Source: Eucommia ulmoides
Lineage: Eukaryota > Streptophyta > Magnoliopsida > Garryales > Eucommiaceae
Length of the DNA stretch: 64,000 bases
Reading direction: 5' to 3'
NCBI GenBank assembly: GCA_016647705.1
Contig: CM028336.1
Span: 10,858,880-10,922,879, forward strand
In this document: positions 24,376 through 35,372 of the stretch, one piece after another
How the letters are laid out: each line of letters begins with the position of its first letter
Position numbering within the stretch: the first letter of the stretch is position 1
Position numbers and translations under genes: made by a program
The notes under the pieces: generated by a model
Databases searched by the model: none
What the model saw: only the letters and a program-made list of their open reading frames with translations
Told to the model about the DNA's origin: nothing

Positions 24376-24901
24376 CACACACATACACACCCCTGCAGTT
24401 GCAGGTCGAGTGCACACCCATGCCGGAGGAACACACCCCCAACCAACCTTCTTCTTCTTTTTTTTCTTCTTCTTTTGAGACTTTTATGTAATGTGTGTGT
24501 ATGGATGCATATATATACAAAGGTGGTGGTGGATCATGAGCTTGCCCCCATTATGCATTATTTATATATTTATGGTTAATTACATTGATCCCCTTCTTTA
24601 ATTATCTTTAAGTTATTAGTTAAACCCAAAATCTAAAACTAACATTTTTTTAAAATTGCCAAGTGACCCCTAAATTTTTTAAATCAAATACAAAATGGCA
24701 CAATCTACCCTGTTATTTTCTAAATGTTCTAAAATGCAACTAAAATTATGCGTATACAAAAATTAGGGTGTTATAACCCTTCCCCTCTAAAAGAAATTTC
24801 ATCCCGAAATTTTAGTTACCTTGACCGAACAAATGTGGATATTTATCTCTCATCTTATCTTCTCGTTCTCATGTCTCTTTCTCCACGAAATGACTGCGCC
24901 A

Positions 24902-27555
24902 TTACACTTTTACCAACGTAATCGTTTTCATCCACAACACTTGATCTTTACGGTTTAGAATCTGGACTGACTCCTCAACGTATGTTAAATCCTCTTCCAA
25001 TTCGATTGGTTGAGAAGTCAACACATGCGAAGGATCTGACACATAATTCCTAAGCATCGACACGTGGAAAACGTTATGTAATCTGGACAATTTTGGCGGT
25101 AAGGCAAGTCGATAAACTGTCATGCCGACCCGTTCTAAAATCTTGTATGGCCTGATATATCTCGGACTTAACTTTCCTTTCTTCCCGAATCTCGTTAGGC
25201 CTTTCCACGAGGATATACACAAAAATACATGATCGCCCACTTCAAATTCCAACTCCTGCCTATGTTTGTTAGCATAACTATTTTGTCGACTCTAAGCAAT
25301 CTTCATTTTTTTCTGGAATCACCTTTACTTTTGTCTACTGTCATTTGAGTTATATCCAGCATCAGTAAAAAAATTTCTCCCACTTCAGTCTAGAAGACTA
25401 GAGTCTTGTATCTCTTGTCATACAACGCTTCATACGGTGCAATCTCGATTGCCGAATAGTAACTGTTACTGTAGGTAAATTCCATCAACGTCAAATGATC
25501 ATCCCAACTACCAGGAAATTCTACAACCCAACCCCTTAACATAACCTTCAACGTCTGAATCGTACATTCTGATTGGCCGTTAGTCTGAGGATGAAAGGCG
25601 GTACTGAATTTCAGTTTGGTCCCTAGAGCACCTTGAGGACTCGGCCAAAATTTCGAAGTAAATCTCGAATTTCTATCCGACACTATAAAAACCGGTGTAC
25701 CATGTAATCTAACAACCTCGTCTATATACAATTGGGCATACTTATCAAGAGAGTACGTTGTCTTTACAGCCAGAAGATGAGCAGATTTGGTAAGCCTATC
25801 AATAATCACCCACCTAGAATTATGTCCATTTTGGGTGTAGCGTAATTCTGAAACAAAATCCATTGTCATGTGTTCCCATTTCTACTCTGGAATAGGTAGT
25901 GGCTGCAATAATCTACTTGGACATTGGTGCTCAATCTTGACTTGCTGACAAATGAGACACCGGCAACCAATTCAGCAATTTTCTATTTCATTCCATTCTA
26001 CCTATAGTATTTTCGTAGATCTCGATACATTTTGGTACTACCTGGGTGCATTGCGTATGCTAAGTTGTGCGCTTTCTCCAAGATATCTTTCTTTAAATTG
26101 GCATCATCAGGCACACACGGTATATTTCCAACCATCAAGGCTTCATCGTTATCCTTGACACGATAGTCAGTTCTGTGACCATTTTTTACTTCATTCTGGA
26201 TCTTCTCCAATTGGCATCCGACTTCTGCGCTTCTATAATACGGTCGATCAATGTCGATTTCAAAGTGAAGGTCACAAGCAACACTGTCGTCTGACCAACC
26301 GCCAACTAGACTCGAAAAGATCTCAACTCGGCATACAGATTAGTATGAATAACTTAAATATGTGCAACTGAACCTGCCGATTTTCGACTAAGCGCATCGA
26401 CTACAACATTCGCCTTTCTAGGATGATAGTGAATAGTACAATCGTAGTCCTTGATCAATTCTATCCAACGTCTCTACCTCAGATTTAGTTCCTTCTGGGT
26501 AAACAAGTATTTCAAACTCTAGTAGTCGGTGTATATCTCACAAGTCTCGCCATACAAGTAATGCCTCCAAATCTTTAAGGCAAACACAATCGCCTTCAAT
26601 TCCAAATCATGCATCAAGTAATTACGCTCACGATTCTTTAATTGTCGGAAGGCATATACAATCACGTGCCCATGTTGCATCAGTACACACCCTAACCCTT
26701 GGTGTGAAGCATCATTGTAGATTACAAAGCCACCGCCTTCAGTCGGAAGGAAAAATATTGACGCAGATATCAGTCTACTCTTCAGCTCTTGGAAACTCTA
26801 CTCACATTCGTCAGTCCACTCGAATTTAGATTCCTTGTGGGTCAATCGAGCCAATGGGACAGCTATAACAGAAAATTCATGCACAAATCAACGATAATAA
26901 CCCGCCAATCCCAAAAAACTTTAAATTTCGATCACACTTTTCGTCATTTCCCATTGAACGACGACTTCGACTTTCTTTGGATCCACCTGAATACCATCCC
27001 CCGAGATAACATTCCCAAAGAATACAACTCTATCCAACCAAAACTCACATTTACTGAATTTTGCATATAATTGTTTCTCTCGCAAAGTCTGCAACACAAT
27101 CTTAAGATGTTCTGCATGTTCTTCTTTATTTTGGAAATAGATCAGTATATCATCAATGAACACTATAATAAATTGATTTAGATAAGGTTGGAAGATCCGA
27201 TTCATCAAATCTATAAAGGCAGCAAGGGTATTCGTCAACTCGAATGGCATAACTAAGAATTCATAATGCCCATACCTCGTACGGAACACCGTTTTCGCCA
27301 CATCACTGCCTATGACTTTCAACTGATGATATCCTGATCAAAGTTCTATTTTGTAAAACACCTTGGCCTTCTATAATTGGTCGAACAGATCATCTATTCT
27401 AGACAACAGGTATTTATTACGAATCGTCACCTTATTCAACTGTCTGTAGTCAATACACATCCTTAGCGTGTCATCCTTCTTCTTTTACGAATAACACTGG
27501 GGATCCCCATGGAGAAACACTAGGTCTGATAAACCTGCGGTCTAACAGATCTTGT
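24902..27555 (-). pseudogene. Tekay-type pol remnant (reverse transcriptase to chromodomain)
   Basis: Read from right to left. About 27555-26921: reverse transcriptase, beginning at the [10 protein letters not shown] region; the catalytic block reads [13 protein letters not shown] at about 27175-27140, so the Asp pair is kept. About 26440-26380: end of RNase H with [16 protein letters not shown]. 26210-25998: H2C2 zinc region of integrase (AHNLAYAMHPGSTKMYRDL). 25869-25390: integrase core with SDRNSRFTSKFW and FHPQTNGQSE. 25252-24902: GPY/F-type end (LSPRYIRPYKILERVG) followed by QVLWMKTITLVKV, the start of a chromodomain. Several frame shifts and stops separate these parts, for example at 25253-25389 and 27330-27500, so no protein is made. 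Confidence 0.9.
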
Positions 27556-27561
27556 AACTGA

Positions 27562-28075
27562 ATAACGGCGACGAACGGCAACGATCCTACACTACCGGAG
27601 ATAACGGCGACGCCACACACACACACACACGCATGATCATTGTCGACTGATCAGTGATACACACACACACTGTCGACCATCAGAACACACACACACACAC
27701 CCCTGTAGTCGCCGGCCGAGCGCACACCCACGCCGGAGAGACACACCGCCGACCAACCTTTTTTTTTTTCTTCTTTTAAGACTCTCATGTAATGTGTGTG
27801 TATGGATGCATATATATACAAAGGTGGTGGTGGATCATGAGCTTGCCCCCATTATGCATTATTTATATATTTATGGTTAATTACCTTAATCCCCTCCTTA
27901 ATTCTCTTTAAGTTATTAGTTAAACCCAACATCTAAAACTAATATTTTTTTAAAATTGTTAAGTGACCCCTAAAATTTTTAAATCAAATACAAAATGATA
28001 TAATCTACCCTGTTATTTTCTAAATATTCTAAAATACAGCTAAAATTATGCGTATACAAAAATTAGGCTCTTACA
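27562..28075 (-). repeat. Partial 5' LTR of the Tekay element
   Basis: Matches the final 500 bases of 22259-24775, including 'ggatgcatatatatacaaag' and the outer end aattaggctcttaca. The inner 2 kb of this LTR are deleted. Confidence 0.88.
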
Positions 28076-28084
28076 CCTGTTGAA

Positions 28085-28640
28085 GTTCAAACTAACATAT
28101 AATAAGCTATAGGAGTATCGCATTCTATTCTTCATGACTTTCGATTATCTTCCTGAAGATATTTTTGATGTTATTTTTAGTGACTTCAACTGCTCCACTT
28201 ATCTTAGGACGGTATGGTGCGGATTTCTTGTACTCGACTTTCAACTAAGTGTATATGGATTACATCATTCCGCCTTTGAGATTCTGGGCAATTGACTTGA
28301 TTAGGACTTGTGGTACTCCAAAATGCAATAGGATATTCTTCTTGAAGAACTGCATCACAGTATTTTGGGTGACACACGAGCAAGATCGTTTCCACCAATT
28401 TTGGTAAAATAGTCAACAGCTAATAGGATGAATAGACGTTCTTTTAGTCCAACATGCAAGACTTTGTAGCCGACCTTGCCTATTGGCGATATGGAAGCAC
28501 TTTTATGCTATCTTTTTCATTGACTAGGATTTGATTATGTCCACATAATCCAGCCACAAATAATGAAATCCTACACCCTGCAATGTTACCCAAGTTGATG
28601 TGGATATCAAATAGTAGGAAGTCGACTTTTGGGTCCACTC
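28085..28640 (-). pseudogene. Gypsy (Tat/Ogre-type) integrase core remnant
   Basis: Spread over frames, the minus strand shows FILLAVDYFTK (integrase core start), then FFKKNILLHFGVPQVLI and SAPYRPKISGAVEVTKNNIK. These are signatures of the Tat/Ogre integrase. There is a frame shift near 28420 and stops at about 28250-28270. The sequence breaks off at the Tekay insertion. Confidence 0.75.
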
Positions 28641-28699
28641 CATTTGGTAGTAGTAGTGTTATTTATTTCTTCATTTGATAGGAAACTTGTGCATTGTGA

Positions 28700-31150
28700 T
28701 GTTGGTCAATAGCCCTACTATCTTGTTTGTAAAGCCATGTGAATATATCCTAGTATTTTTTCAATAGGGCTAGTAGGTTGTCTCTTTCTTGGTGACTTTC
28801 CGACCTTGGTTTCTTTTGGATTCTTTCTGGTTTCCTTGATTTACTATTTTTAGGCTCGTCTCGGCTCAAAGTGGGTCGTTCTTCGAATCATTCTAAGGCT
28901 CTTTGGACTTCCTCGCTGTTCTCGGGAATATGGTCATCTTTTGTTTCGATTTCCATTAACTCCCAATTCATTTTCTTATCTAGATTGTACTATTCGAGAA
29001 GATGTTTTTCATTATTGTATGGATTAGATACGAGAATATTTGGGTACCTGAAAAGTAAACATAAAATCTTATTTTTAAATATGTCAGTTTCTAGCATAAC
29101 TATTATTTCAATACAAAACAAAATTTCAAAAGACAAAATGGGCCTAGGGATAGGATAATCTCAACTATATGGTAAATAGTCAGATATGAGATAGAGCTTG
29201 CTACTTTTTGATCACCAAGGTCCTTGGTGCACCATGATTGAGCGAGTTCCCCAGTTACCATGGTTACTAGTTTATTCAGCTATTCCAACATCCTTCATTT
29301 TACTTTTCTCTCCTCTTAGGATACTGCAGACTAAACCCCAAGGTTACTAGTTTATTCAGCTATTCCAACATCCTACACTTTACTTTTCTCTCCTCTTAGG
29401 ATACTGCAGACTAAACCCTTTATCCATAACACTGGTGAGCTAAATCCAACAAGTTCAAGATTAGCTCTTACTTTCTTTGTTGTTTTTTTTATTCGATATT
29501 TCTTTGAAATTACTTTATAGCCAGTGGGAGTGATTGAAAAGTCTACCCAATAGGTATTAGACAAATTTCTTACTTCTGCCCAAACTATATCGGATGACAT
29601 CAGATCGGTCTTTCGGATTCTAATATCGTCTTTAAGATCATTTTTCTAGTCTCGCCCAATCATGTTGACAATCGGGGCTGGGTGGTCATGTTTTGGTAGC
29701 GGGTTTTGTTGAAAATTTGGTTGAGCTGCTTCCTTCTCCTTTGAGAAACATATTACCTTAGCTTGTATGAGATCTTTTTTCTTGTGCCTCAGGTTGTAAT
29801 AATTGTCAGTGTAGTATCGAGTTGCCTCGGATTAATATGCGCAAAACTGATTAGGGTTGAATTTTGGGTTGTTAGGATTTGGATGGTTTTGGAGAATTGA
29901 TACAAGCAATTTGTTCTTTACCCACTCTTCGAAGATTCGAGAGAGTGGTCTTGGTAAAATGGTTAATTGTCATTGTTTTTTAGGTGAGCGGTTGGGTCTG
30001 GAATTTCAATGATGTTGGGTAGATGGTGGTGGAGCCTTATAGGGAGTTAGGTATGGGTAGGGGTTGTATACGAATATTTGAAATGGTGAAAATCGAGAAA
30101 AATCTTGATTCTGCGAGGCCTGGTCCTGGTATCCTGGTAGGTTAGACTGTTGATAATTGTATTAAGCTTGGATATTTTGCTTATTTTTTTGTCCTTGGAC
30201 AACCATTAATACCTTAGGGTTTTCTTTTCTCAGAAGTGTTGACTTTTTTACCTCATTATTAATTGGTTTTTGTATTCTACCAGTTCGAATGCATTCCTCA
30301 ATTTACTTTCTCTGGAGTATTATCTCAGAAAATGAACCTTTTAGCGTGCTGGGAAGAGGCTCATAATAAAGGTGAGACTAGATCTAGACAAACATTTTGA
30401 CCATTTAAGATTCCTTCATTGGTAGTATTACGTGTGCTGCTCTATTTCTCCAACAGACGGCGAACTCTCGAAAGTTTTCACTATTTTTTCTAGTCAATGT
30501 TTGGAGATAGATTTTGTCAAGCGAAATCTCTTCATTGTAGCCGTATTGTTCATAGAAAATCTTAAATATTTCAAGGGATGTCTTCACCTTCAAATATTTT
30601 ATTGATGAATACCAATGAGTGGCAGGCCCATCTAATGATTACTGGAAAAGCTAAACTGCTATTGCTTCATTATGGATATACGCCCCTATTCCATTCTTGT
30701 ATCGTTGAATGTGTCAATCTAGACACCTGACCTATCGTACTTCGTGAATATGGGCATGGTAAAGTTATCAGGAAACTTTACATGAGGTATCGAGGATAAA
30801 TCAAAATACCAGTCATTAACTCTTGATTCTCCATTCTTTACCTCTCGGAGTTCTTTTTCCATCTGCAGTAACTTTTCAGTCAGTAGGGAGGTCTTCTCAG
30901 ATTTCTCTTTTACCTCTATTTCGAATCAGTCATTTATTTCTGGTATAACTGGGCTAGCATTTGGTTTAGTTGAGGTCGTGCTTGGATTTGGGTTAGTCAC
31001 AGTCGGAATGACTTGTGGCTGAGGCCCAATAAGGATTGATTCTCCAATAGTAAGGCTAGGGCCTCAGAAGCTGGAGGATGATGCATCGTTGTTGGTTCAA
31101 TCAGACTCAAAATCTGAACTGAGGCTACGAGAATTTGCTGAGACTGATAG
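28700..31150 (-). pseudogene. Ogre-type gag and start of pol, decayed
   Basis: Capsid signatures include SSIPHVKFPDNFTMPIFTKY (about 30830-30770) and the frame 30593-30405 (FKIFYEQYGYN... and later FREFAVCWRNRAAHV). A zinc-knuckle-like piece 'FCAY*SEATRYYTDNYYNL' lies near 29850-29790 with its Cys/His ligands partly lost. A possible protease follows at 29600-29373. At 28760-28700 the piece LLALLKKY..IFTWLYKQD resembles the region just before reverse transcriptase. Stops are frequent. The 80-bp duplication at 29262-29421 lies in this segment. Confidence 0.65.
29262..29421. repeat. 80-bp tandem duplication
   Basis: The block 29262-29341, starting ggttactagtttattcag, is repeated directly at 29342-29421 with only a few substitutions. 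The two copies abut without spacer. Confidence 0.95.
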
Positions 31151-31232
31151 AGTTGTGTCGAAGTTCTGTTAGGTGAAAGATGAATTCATTCAATGAAACT
31201 ACGTCTTCTTTTAGTTGGGATACCCTGCAGGT

Positions 31233-32300
31233 TCATTCGACTGCTCTTCTATGTCTTCTATAAGATAGGTTGCCGTGCTTGTACTTTCGATTCAATACTA
31301 AATAAGCGGGACAAAATGTAGTGTCTATAACATCATGCTTCAGATTTAGTTCGTCCACTTTTCTCCTCTTATCACAATCACTATTTGCAGACTTTATTTC
31401 TTTTTTCCTCCCCTCCTTTGGATTATTCTCGAGGTAATTGGTTAAGCTTCCGTTTTCTATCAACAGTTTGATTTCTATTTTTAAGTGCTTACACTCGTCC
31501 ATGGTTTGGACATGATCCTGGTGGAAGCTATAGTACTACGTTTTGCCCCTCCCATCCAGATGAGTGCAGATCTTGTGAGGCTTAGTTAGATTATCTAAAA
31601 ACTTTATCTCATGTAAGATCCTTGAAATGGAGACCTTCAATCCTGGAAGAGCCGGTTAAAGCTCTCTTTGAGAGCTTCATTTTTCTGATCTGACATATTT
31701 ATAACTTTCGCCCTTCTGCTTCTTAGGATGATCTTCTTTCATCTCTTTGCACTGGCCTTCTTTATTGGAAGATCTTTCTTCTTTAACTCTCCTGACATCC
31801 TCTAATTTTATCTAGGGCTTTGCTCTTTCCATCAGCTCTATCACATCCAGAGATGAATGCTTTATAAGAGAATCTTAGAAATACCCAAGTTGCAACCCTG
31901 TAGTGAAAGCATTCACAATCAGTTTAGTTCCACATCCTTCAATGCAGGTCAGCACATCGTTGAACCTTGTCACAAATTGGACGGATTGTTTATCCTTTCT
32001 CTTGTCTCAACGTTAACAAGTATTCTGCTCCTTTCTTCAGCCTCTGACAAGTGATGAATTACTTTCCTAGTTTAGCGAATGAACTGATTGATCGTGGGGC
32101 CAACTTGTGGAACCAATCCAAGGCCGACCCTTGTAGCATGGTAGCGAATGCTTGACAAAGAATGGAATCCCTTACTTCATATAAAGTCATCATATGCTTG
32201 AAATGCTTGATGTGATCCATTGGGTCCGTTTTCCGTTCATATTTATCTAGCTTAGCCGGGTTAAAACTTTTGTGGAAAGGGTTCCTTCATTATTGCTTGA
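31233..32300 (-). pseudogene. Tat-type gag remnant
   Basis: The minus strand reads GSALDWFHKLAPRSISSFAK near 32125-32065, a clear capsid motif of Tat-lineage gag. In 31502-31233 it begins MDECKHLKIEIKLLIENG, the conserved end of gag near the zinc knuckle. In between are stops and frame shifts. Confidence 0.75.
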
Positions 32301-32723
32301 ACAAATTGAGGTTGTGTTATTCCGGGCGCCTCCTCCAGATCATCCTTATAGTGGACTTTTTCCCATATTTTATTGTTCTCCCTTCTATTAGAGTTTATTA
32401 ATTCTTCCACATGGCTTGTCTTACTCATGTAAGTCCTTATCCTAATCCGGAGTGAGACATGTTCTTCTCAATATAAGGCAAATTGTATTGATCTGCCTCT
32501 TGCTCCCTGGACTGCTGCACTTGAGTTTCCGTCAACCGTTCTACCAAAGCTCACAACTCCCCAATCTAAAGATTGCGAGCAATGATTTCTATAGTAGGAT
32601 TGTCTCTTGCCAAAATGTCATTGTTTGGCACATTGTCTCTTTGCTAAGACGTCGTTGTTTGGCACGTCGTCGACGATTTTGTGACCTGATCTCAGTTGTG
32701 GCATTATCGTAAACTTTTTATTT

Positions 32724-32748
32724 GTGGCTCTAGAAACGGTGCTAACTG
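32724..32748 (-). promoter_or_regulatory. Degenerate tRNA primer-binding site
   Basis: Directly inside the LTR, the minus strand reads GTTAGCACCGTTTCTAGAGCC. It resembles the 'TTGGCACCGT' style primer sites of Tat-type gypsy elements, with changes. Position next to LTR and gag supports it. Confidence 0.5.
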
Positions 32749-32749
32749 A

Positions 32750-33440
32750 TGTTGCACGATTTTGTCAACAATTTTGTCAACAATAAACTTTTTTTCAACC
32801 TGTATAATACCTGCAACCCTTGGAATTAGTACTTGGGATACCAGTGTGGTATCGACTAAATACCATCTGGCGTGAGAATAAGTTGAACAGGTATTTAGAG
32901 AGAAAAAACTTGTGTCCTCTTTGAGATGAATGGCATGATATATATACAGGTAAATGTACCTGATTTCTCACTTATTTCTCCATAAGTGTTCTCAATATTA
33001 ATGTGAAAAATCTTAACTGTTCCTAGCATATATATGGAGGATCATAACTGACACCATGATTGTAATTGACCCAACGTTCATGTGGAATATCTCTATTTTT
33101 TCATTAGGTTTGATCTGGGTTTGATGTGCTGAGCTGAGCTGATGTACCTCTCCTTCTTAATTGAGTTCAACTCTCCTCATTTCAACTCATCAGTTTGTTA
33201 TCAGTTCAACTCATTAGTTCAGCCCATTAGCTCAACCCACCTCCGCAAGGAAGGTTGAATCATCAACATAATTGATGCTAAACCTACATTAACTTACGAT
33301 TACTCATATTGGACTCATGGTCTAGGCCTGCTCGTATTGGGCTCATGATCTAGGCCCATTTGAGTGTAAATAACTAGATATTAGTGGGCTTTATACGATC
33401 TGGCCCACGTGGATAAAACCACCTGTATTAGGGTCCAACA
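32750..33440 (-). repeat. 5' LTR of the second Tat-type element
   Basis: On the minus strand it starts TGTTGGACCCTAATACAGG and ends GTGCAACA, with TG...CA ends. It is about 690 bp. The inner edge abuts the primer-site-like sequence. No matching second LTR was found in the window. Confidence 0.7.
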
Positions 33441-34169
33441 ACATTTTTTTTTAGAGAGAGAGAAGAGGGAGGGGGAAGAGAGACAAATCCGGTGAGATGT
33501 TTGGATCAGATGTGTGCATTGGGTTTTATAGGTAGAACAAATTATGATTCTTCTCAACCATGGTTGAGTTTGTGGGTGTAATTTTATTACTTTTTTTTTT
33601 ATTTGCCTTTTTTTTGGTATAATATTATTTTATTTAAGACAATTTCAAGTTTATATGAATGACGAAATTGTGCATTGTTTTGATTTATATGATAAATAAA
33701 TCATGATCTACTCATGTATAAAGGATAGAATTAAAATCAATATATTTTTGCATTGAGAAGTTTAAAATATAAACTCGAAATTAAAAATTTGGTGTCATAA
33801 TGTTTTCCTAGAGTATTTTATTTTTATGAACGGCGGGTAAGCCTATTTGTTTGTTTATTTAAGCAATGAAATTATTGAAAGTATACAATCATAATTATCA
33901 CAGTTATATTTAAATTTAATTAGTTGTGATTGATAAAATATATATTATTTAATAAAAGTATCTTTAGGTAGTAACTCACGTAAACGAGAAGGATTGGAAA
34001 TCCAGTCACCTAAATTAAAAATGTTAAAGTGAAGACTTGGTAGTATTCTATTCACCATGTAAACACGTTAGCGATCTATTGAAGGAATAAGTAAACCTTG
34101 TATCATCCTAATCAACTTTTCCCTTCTAATTTCTCGAGGCAGAAGTAAAAATCTTCCATTTTTTCTGTC
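33441..34169. other. AT-rich region upstream of the F-box gene
   Basis: A GA-rich patch lies at 33451-33486. The rest is AT-rich with no gene. It should contain the F-box gene promoter, but no TATA box stands out from the background. Confidence 0.4.
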
Positions 34170-35372
34170 ATGCGGCGTTCCGGTAAGTTTGAAAAGAACC
34201 GCACTTCCCGATCGCTAGTAGCGAAGACGGTCATACACCGGCGACTGAATGAGAATGAAGATAGAATCAGCACTATGCCGGATCCGATTCTTCACCATAT
34301 CCTCTCATACGTTGACATCAAACAAGCAGTTGAGTTGAGCATTTTGTCGAAGAGATGGAGGTACCTCTGGACTTCAATCCTCAATCTCGATTTCGATTAC
34401 CAGAAATTTCAATTTCCTTGCACGCATCCAGAGACTATGTACTACTACTACTTCCCTTGTCATAAGCACAAGCTGCCTAGCTTCATCAACTTCATCTCCA
34501 AATTCCTCTCTCTCCGCGCCGACACCAGTATCACAAGATTTCGTATTTTCTCATCCGATCAACAGGTCGATGCAGATTTTGTGAGTAATTGTATATCTTA
34601 CGCGATTCAAAACAACGTCGAAGAAATCGATATGGCGTCGTTCTTTCGCCCCAAGCCTTTTGAGTTTCCGCAGTGTTTCTTCACTTCTAAATCGCTAAAT
34701 GTACTCAAGCTGAAGAACTTTTTGGATGTTATGCTTATACCTAAGCAATTTTCTTTACCAGCTCTGAAGACCTTGTGCCTCGAACGCTTTCAATTGAGGG
34801 ATAACGACGATTTCAGCTTCGGATCGGAGCCGTTTTCGAGGTTTCCAAGCTTAGAAACCCTAACTCTGCTCAGCTGTTGCATTTCGGATTCGATTATTTC
34901 TGCTCCAAAACTGAGGAATCTGGAAATTCTGTTCCAATCGTACAATCCGATCTTCTCATCAGAGTCGAGGATCGCGATTTGTGCGCCGAGACTTGTTTCG
35001 TTCAATTTCGAAGGGCAGGTTTCATTGATCTGTTCAATGGAGGAATTGCCCTGTCTAGTGACTGTACAGATTGATCTTTATACGATTTTTAAAGAACCGT
35101 ATACGGATGCTGTGAAGCAAAGGATGCCGATCAATCTTTTCAATATGCTTCGACAGCTCCGCAATGCGAAATCTGTAACGTTGTCCACGGACACTCTGGA
35201 GGTACTAGCAATGGATCCTCATGTGATGGAAATGCACCCTTCTCCATTATGTTACTTGGAGCATCTGAAGTTGTACAGATCATGGAGATTTTCAGCTCCA
35301 CCTCCTCCTGCTGATGTCGTCACCTACCTGATACAGGGCTCCTCAGCTAACCCACTTGTTGAGGTGAATTGA
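34170..35372 (+). CDS. F-box/LRR protein
   Basis: A 400-residue frame. Residues 31-75 are a plant F-box: DRISTMPDPILHHILSYVD, then LSKRWRYLWTSI. The rest is a degenerate leucine-rich region of the plant F-box/LRR (FBD-associated) class, e.g. SKSLNVLKLKNF, LPALKTLCLERF and FPSLETLTLLSC. Family members are substrate adaptors of SCF ubiquitin ligases: the F-box binds SKP1/ASK and the LRRs select targets. The target here is unknown. The 29 residues before the F-box are Arg-rich; an in-frame Met at residue 36 lies within the F-box, so the first Met was kept. The frame ends LVEVN-stop. The final codons overlap a good splice-donor-like GAG|GTGAAT at about 35361-35369, so the true protein may continue into a downstream exon, as in many family members. 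No FBD domain is seen. There are no internal stops, and base composition is GC-richer than the flanks, so it is likely a real gene, possibly 3'-truncated. Confidence 0.88.
   Translation: MRRSGKFEKNRTSRSLVAKTVIHRRLNENEDRISTMPDPILHHILSYVDIKQAVELSILSKRWRYLWTSILNLDFDYQKFQFPCTHPETMYYYYFPCHKHKLPSFINFISKFLSLRADTSITRFRIFSSDQQVDADFVSNCISYAIQNNVEEIDMASFFRPKPFEFPQCFFTSKSLNVLKLKNFLDVMLIPKQFSLPALKTLCLERFQLRDNDDFSFGSEPFSRFPSLETLTLLSCCISDSIISAPKLRNLEILFQSYNPIFSSESRIAICAPRLVSFNFEGQVSLICSMEELPCLVTVQIDLYTIFKEPYTDAVKQRMPINLFNMLRQLRNAKSVTLSTDTLEVLAMDPHVMEMHPSPLCYLEHLKLYRSWRFSAPPPPADVVTYLIQGSSANPLVEVN

Larger units (their letters stand above)
22259..24775 (-). repeat. 3' LTR of the Tekay element
   Basis: On the plus strand it runs from tgtcacaccc to gtgttata and is unusually long (about 2.5 kb). 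The last 500 bases match 27562-28075 closely. The whole aligns with the solo LTR at 40075-41864. It contains a minisatellite and a long CA-rich block, described separately. Confidence 0.88.
22259..28075 (-). mobile_element. Tekay-type chromovirus (Ty3-gypsy), internally deleted
   Basis: A 2.5-kb LTR (22259-24775) and a 0.5-kb partial LTR (27562-28075) enclose pol remnants on the minus strand. Identical bases cctgtt lie at 22254-22259 and 28076-28081, marking the target duplication with one or two bases of slack. The left polypurine tract reads 'gaaatttcttttagagggg' on the minus strand. The 5' LTR lacks its inner 2 kb. Primer site, gag, protease and the first part of reverse transcriptase are absent, so a deletion joins LTR to pol at about 27560. 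Confidence 0.88.
21780..31200 (-). mobile_element. Tat/Ogre-type Ty3-gypsy element, interrupted by a Tekay element
   Basis: Minus-strand remnants occur in gypsy order from right to left: capsid gag (about 31150-29700), protease/start of pol (about 29650-28700), integrase core (28640-28085) and integrase C-terminus (22239-22024). The Tekay element at 22259-28075 sits between the last two. The region where reverse transcriptase and RNase H should lie, between about 28700 and 28640, is missing. No LTR could be assigned to this element with confidence. Confidence 0.7.
31200..33440 (-). mobile_element. 5' end of a second Tat-type gypsy element
   Basis: An LTR at 32750-33440 is followed on the minus strand by a tRNA-primer-like site and then by a gag different in type from the one at 28700-31150. 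Nothing beyond gag is found: at about 31200 the sequence switches to the other element. The 3' part was therefore lost or replaced. Confidence 0.65.

Noticed and set aside
34790-35074. Small frames overlapping the F-box gene
   Set aside because: Out-of-frame or antisense shadows of the 400-residue frame.
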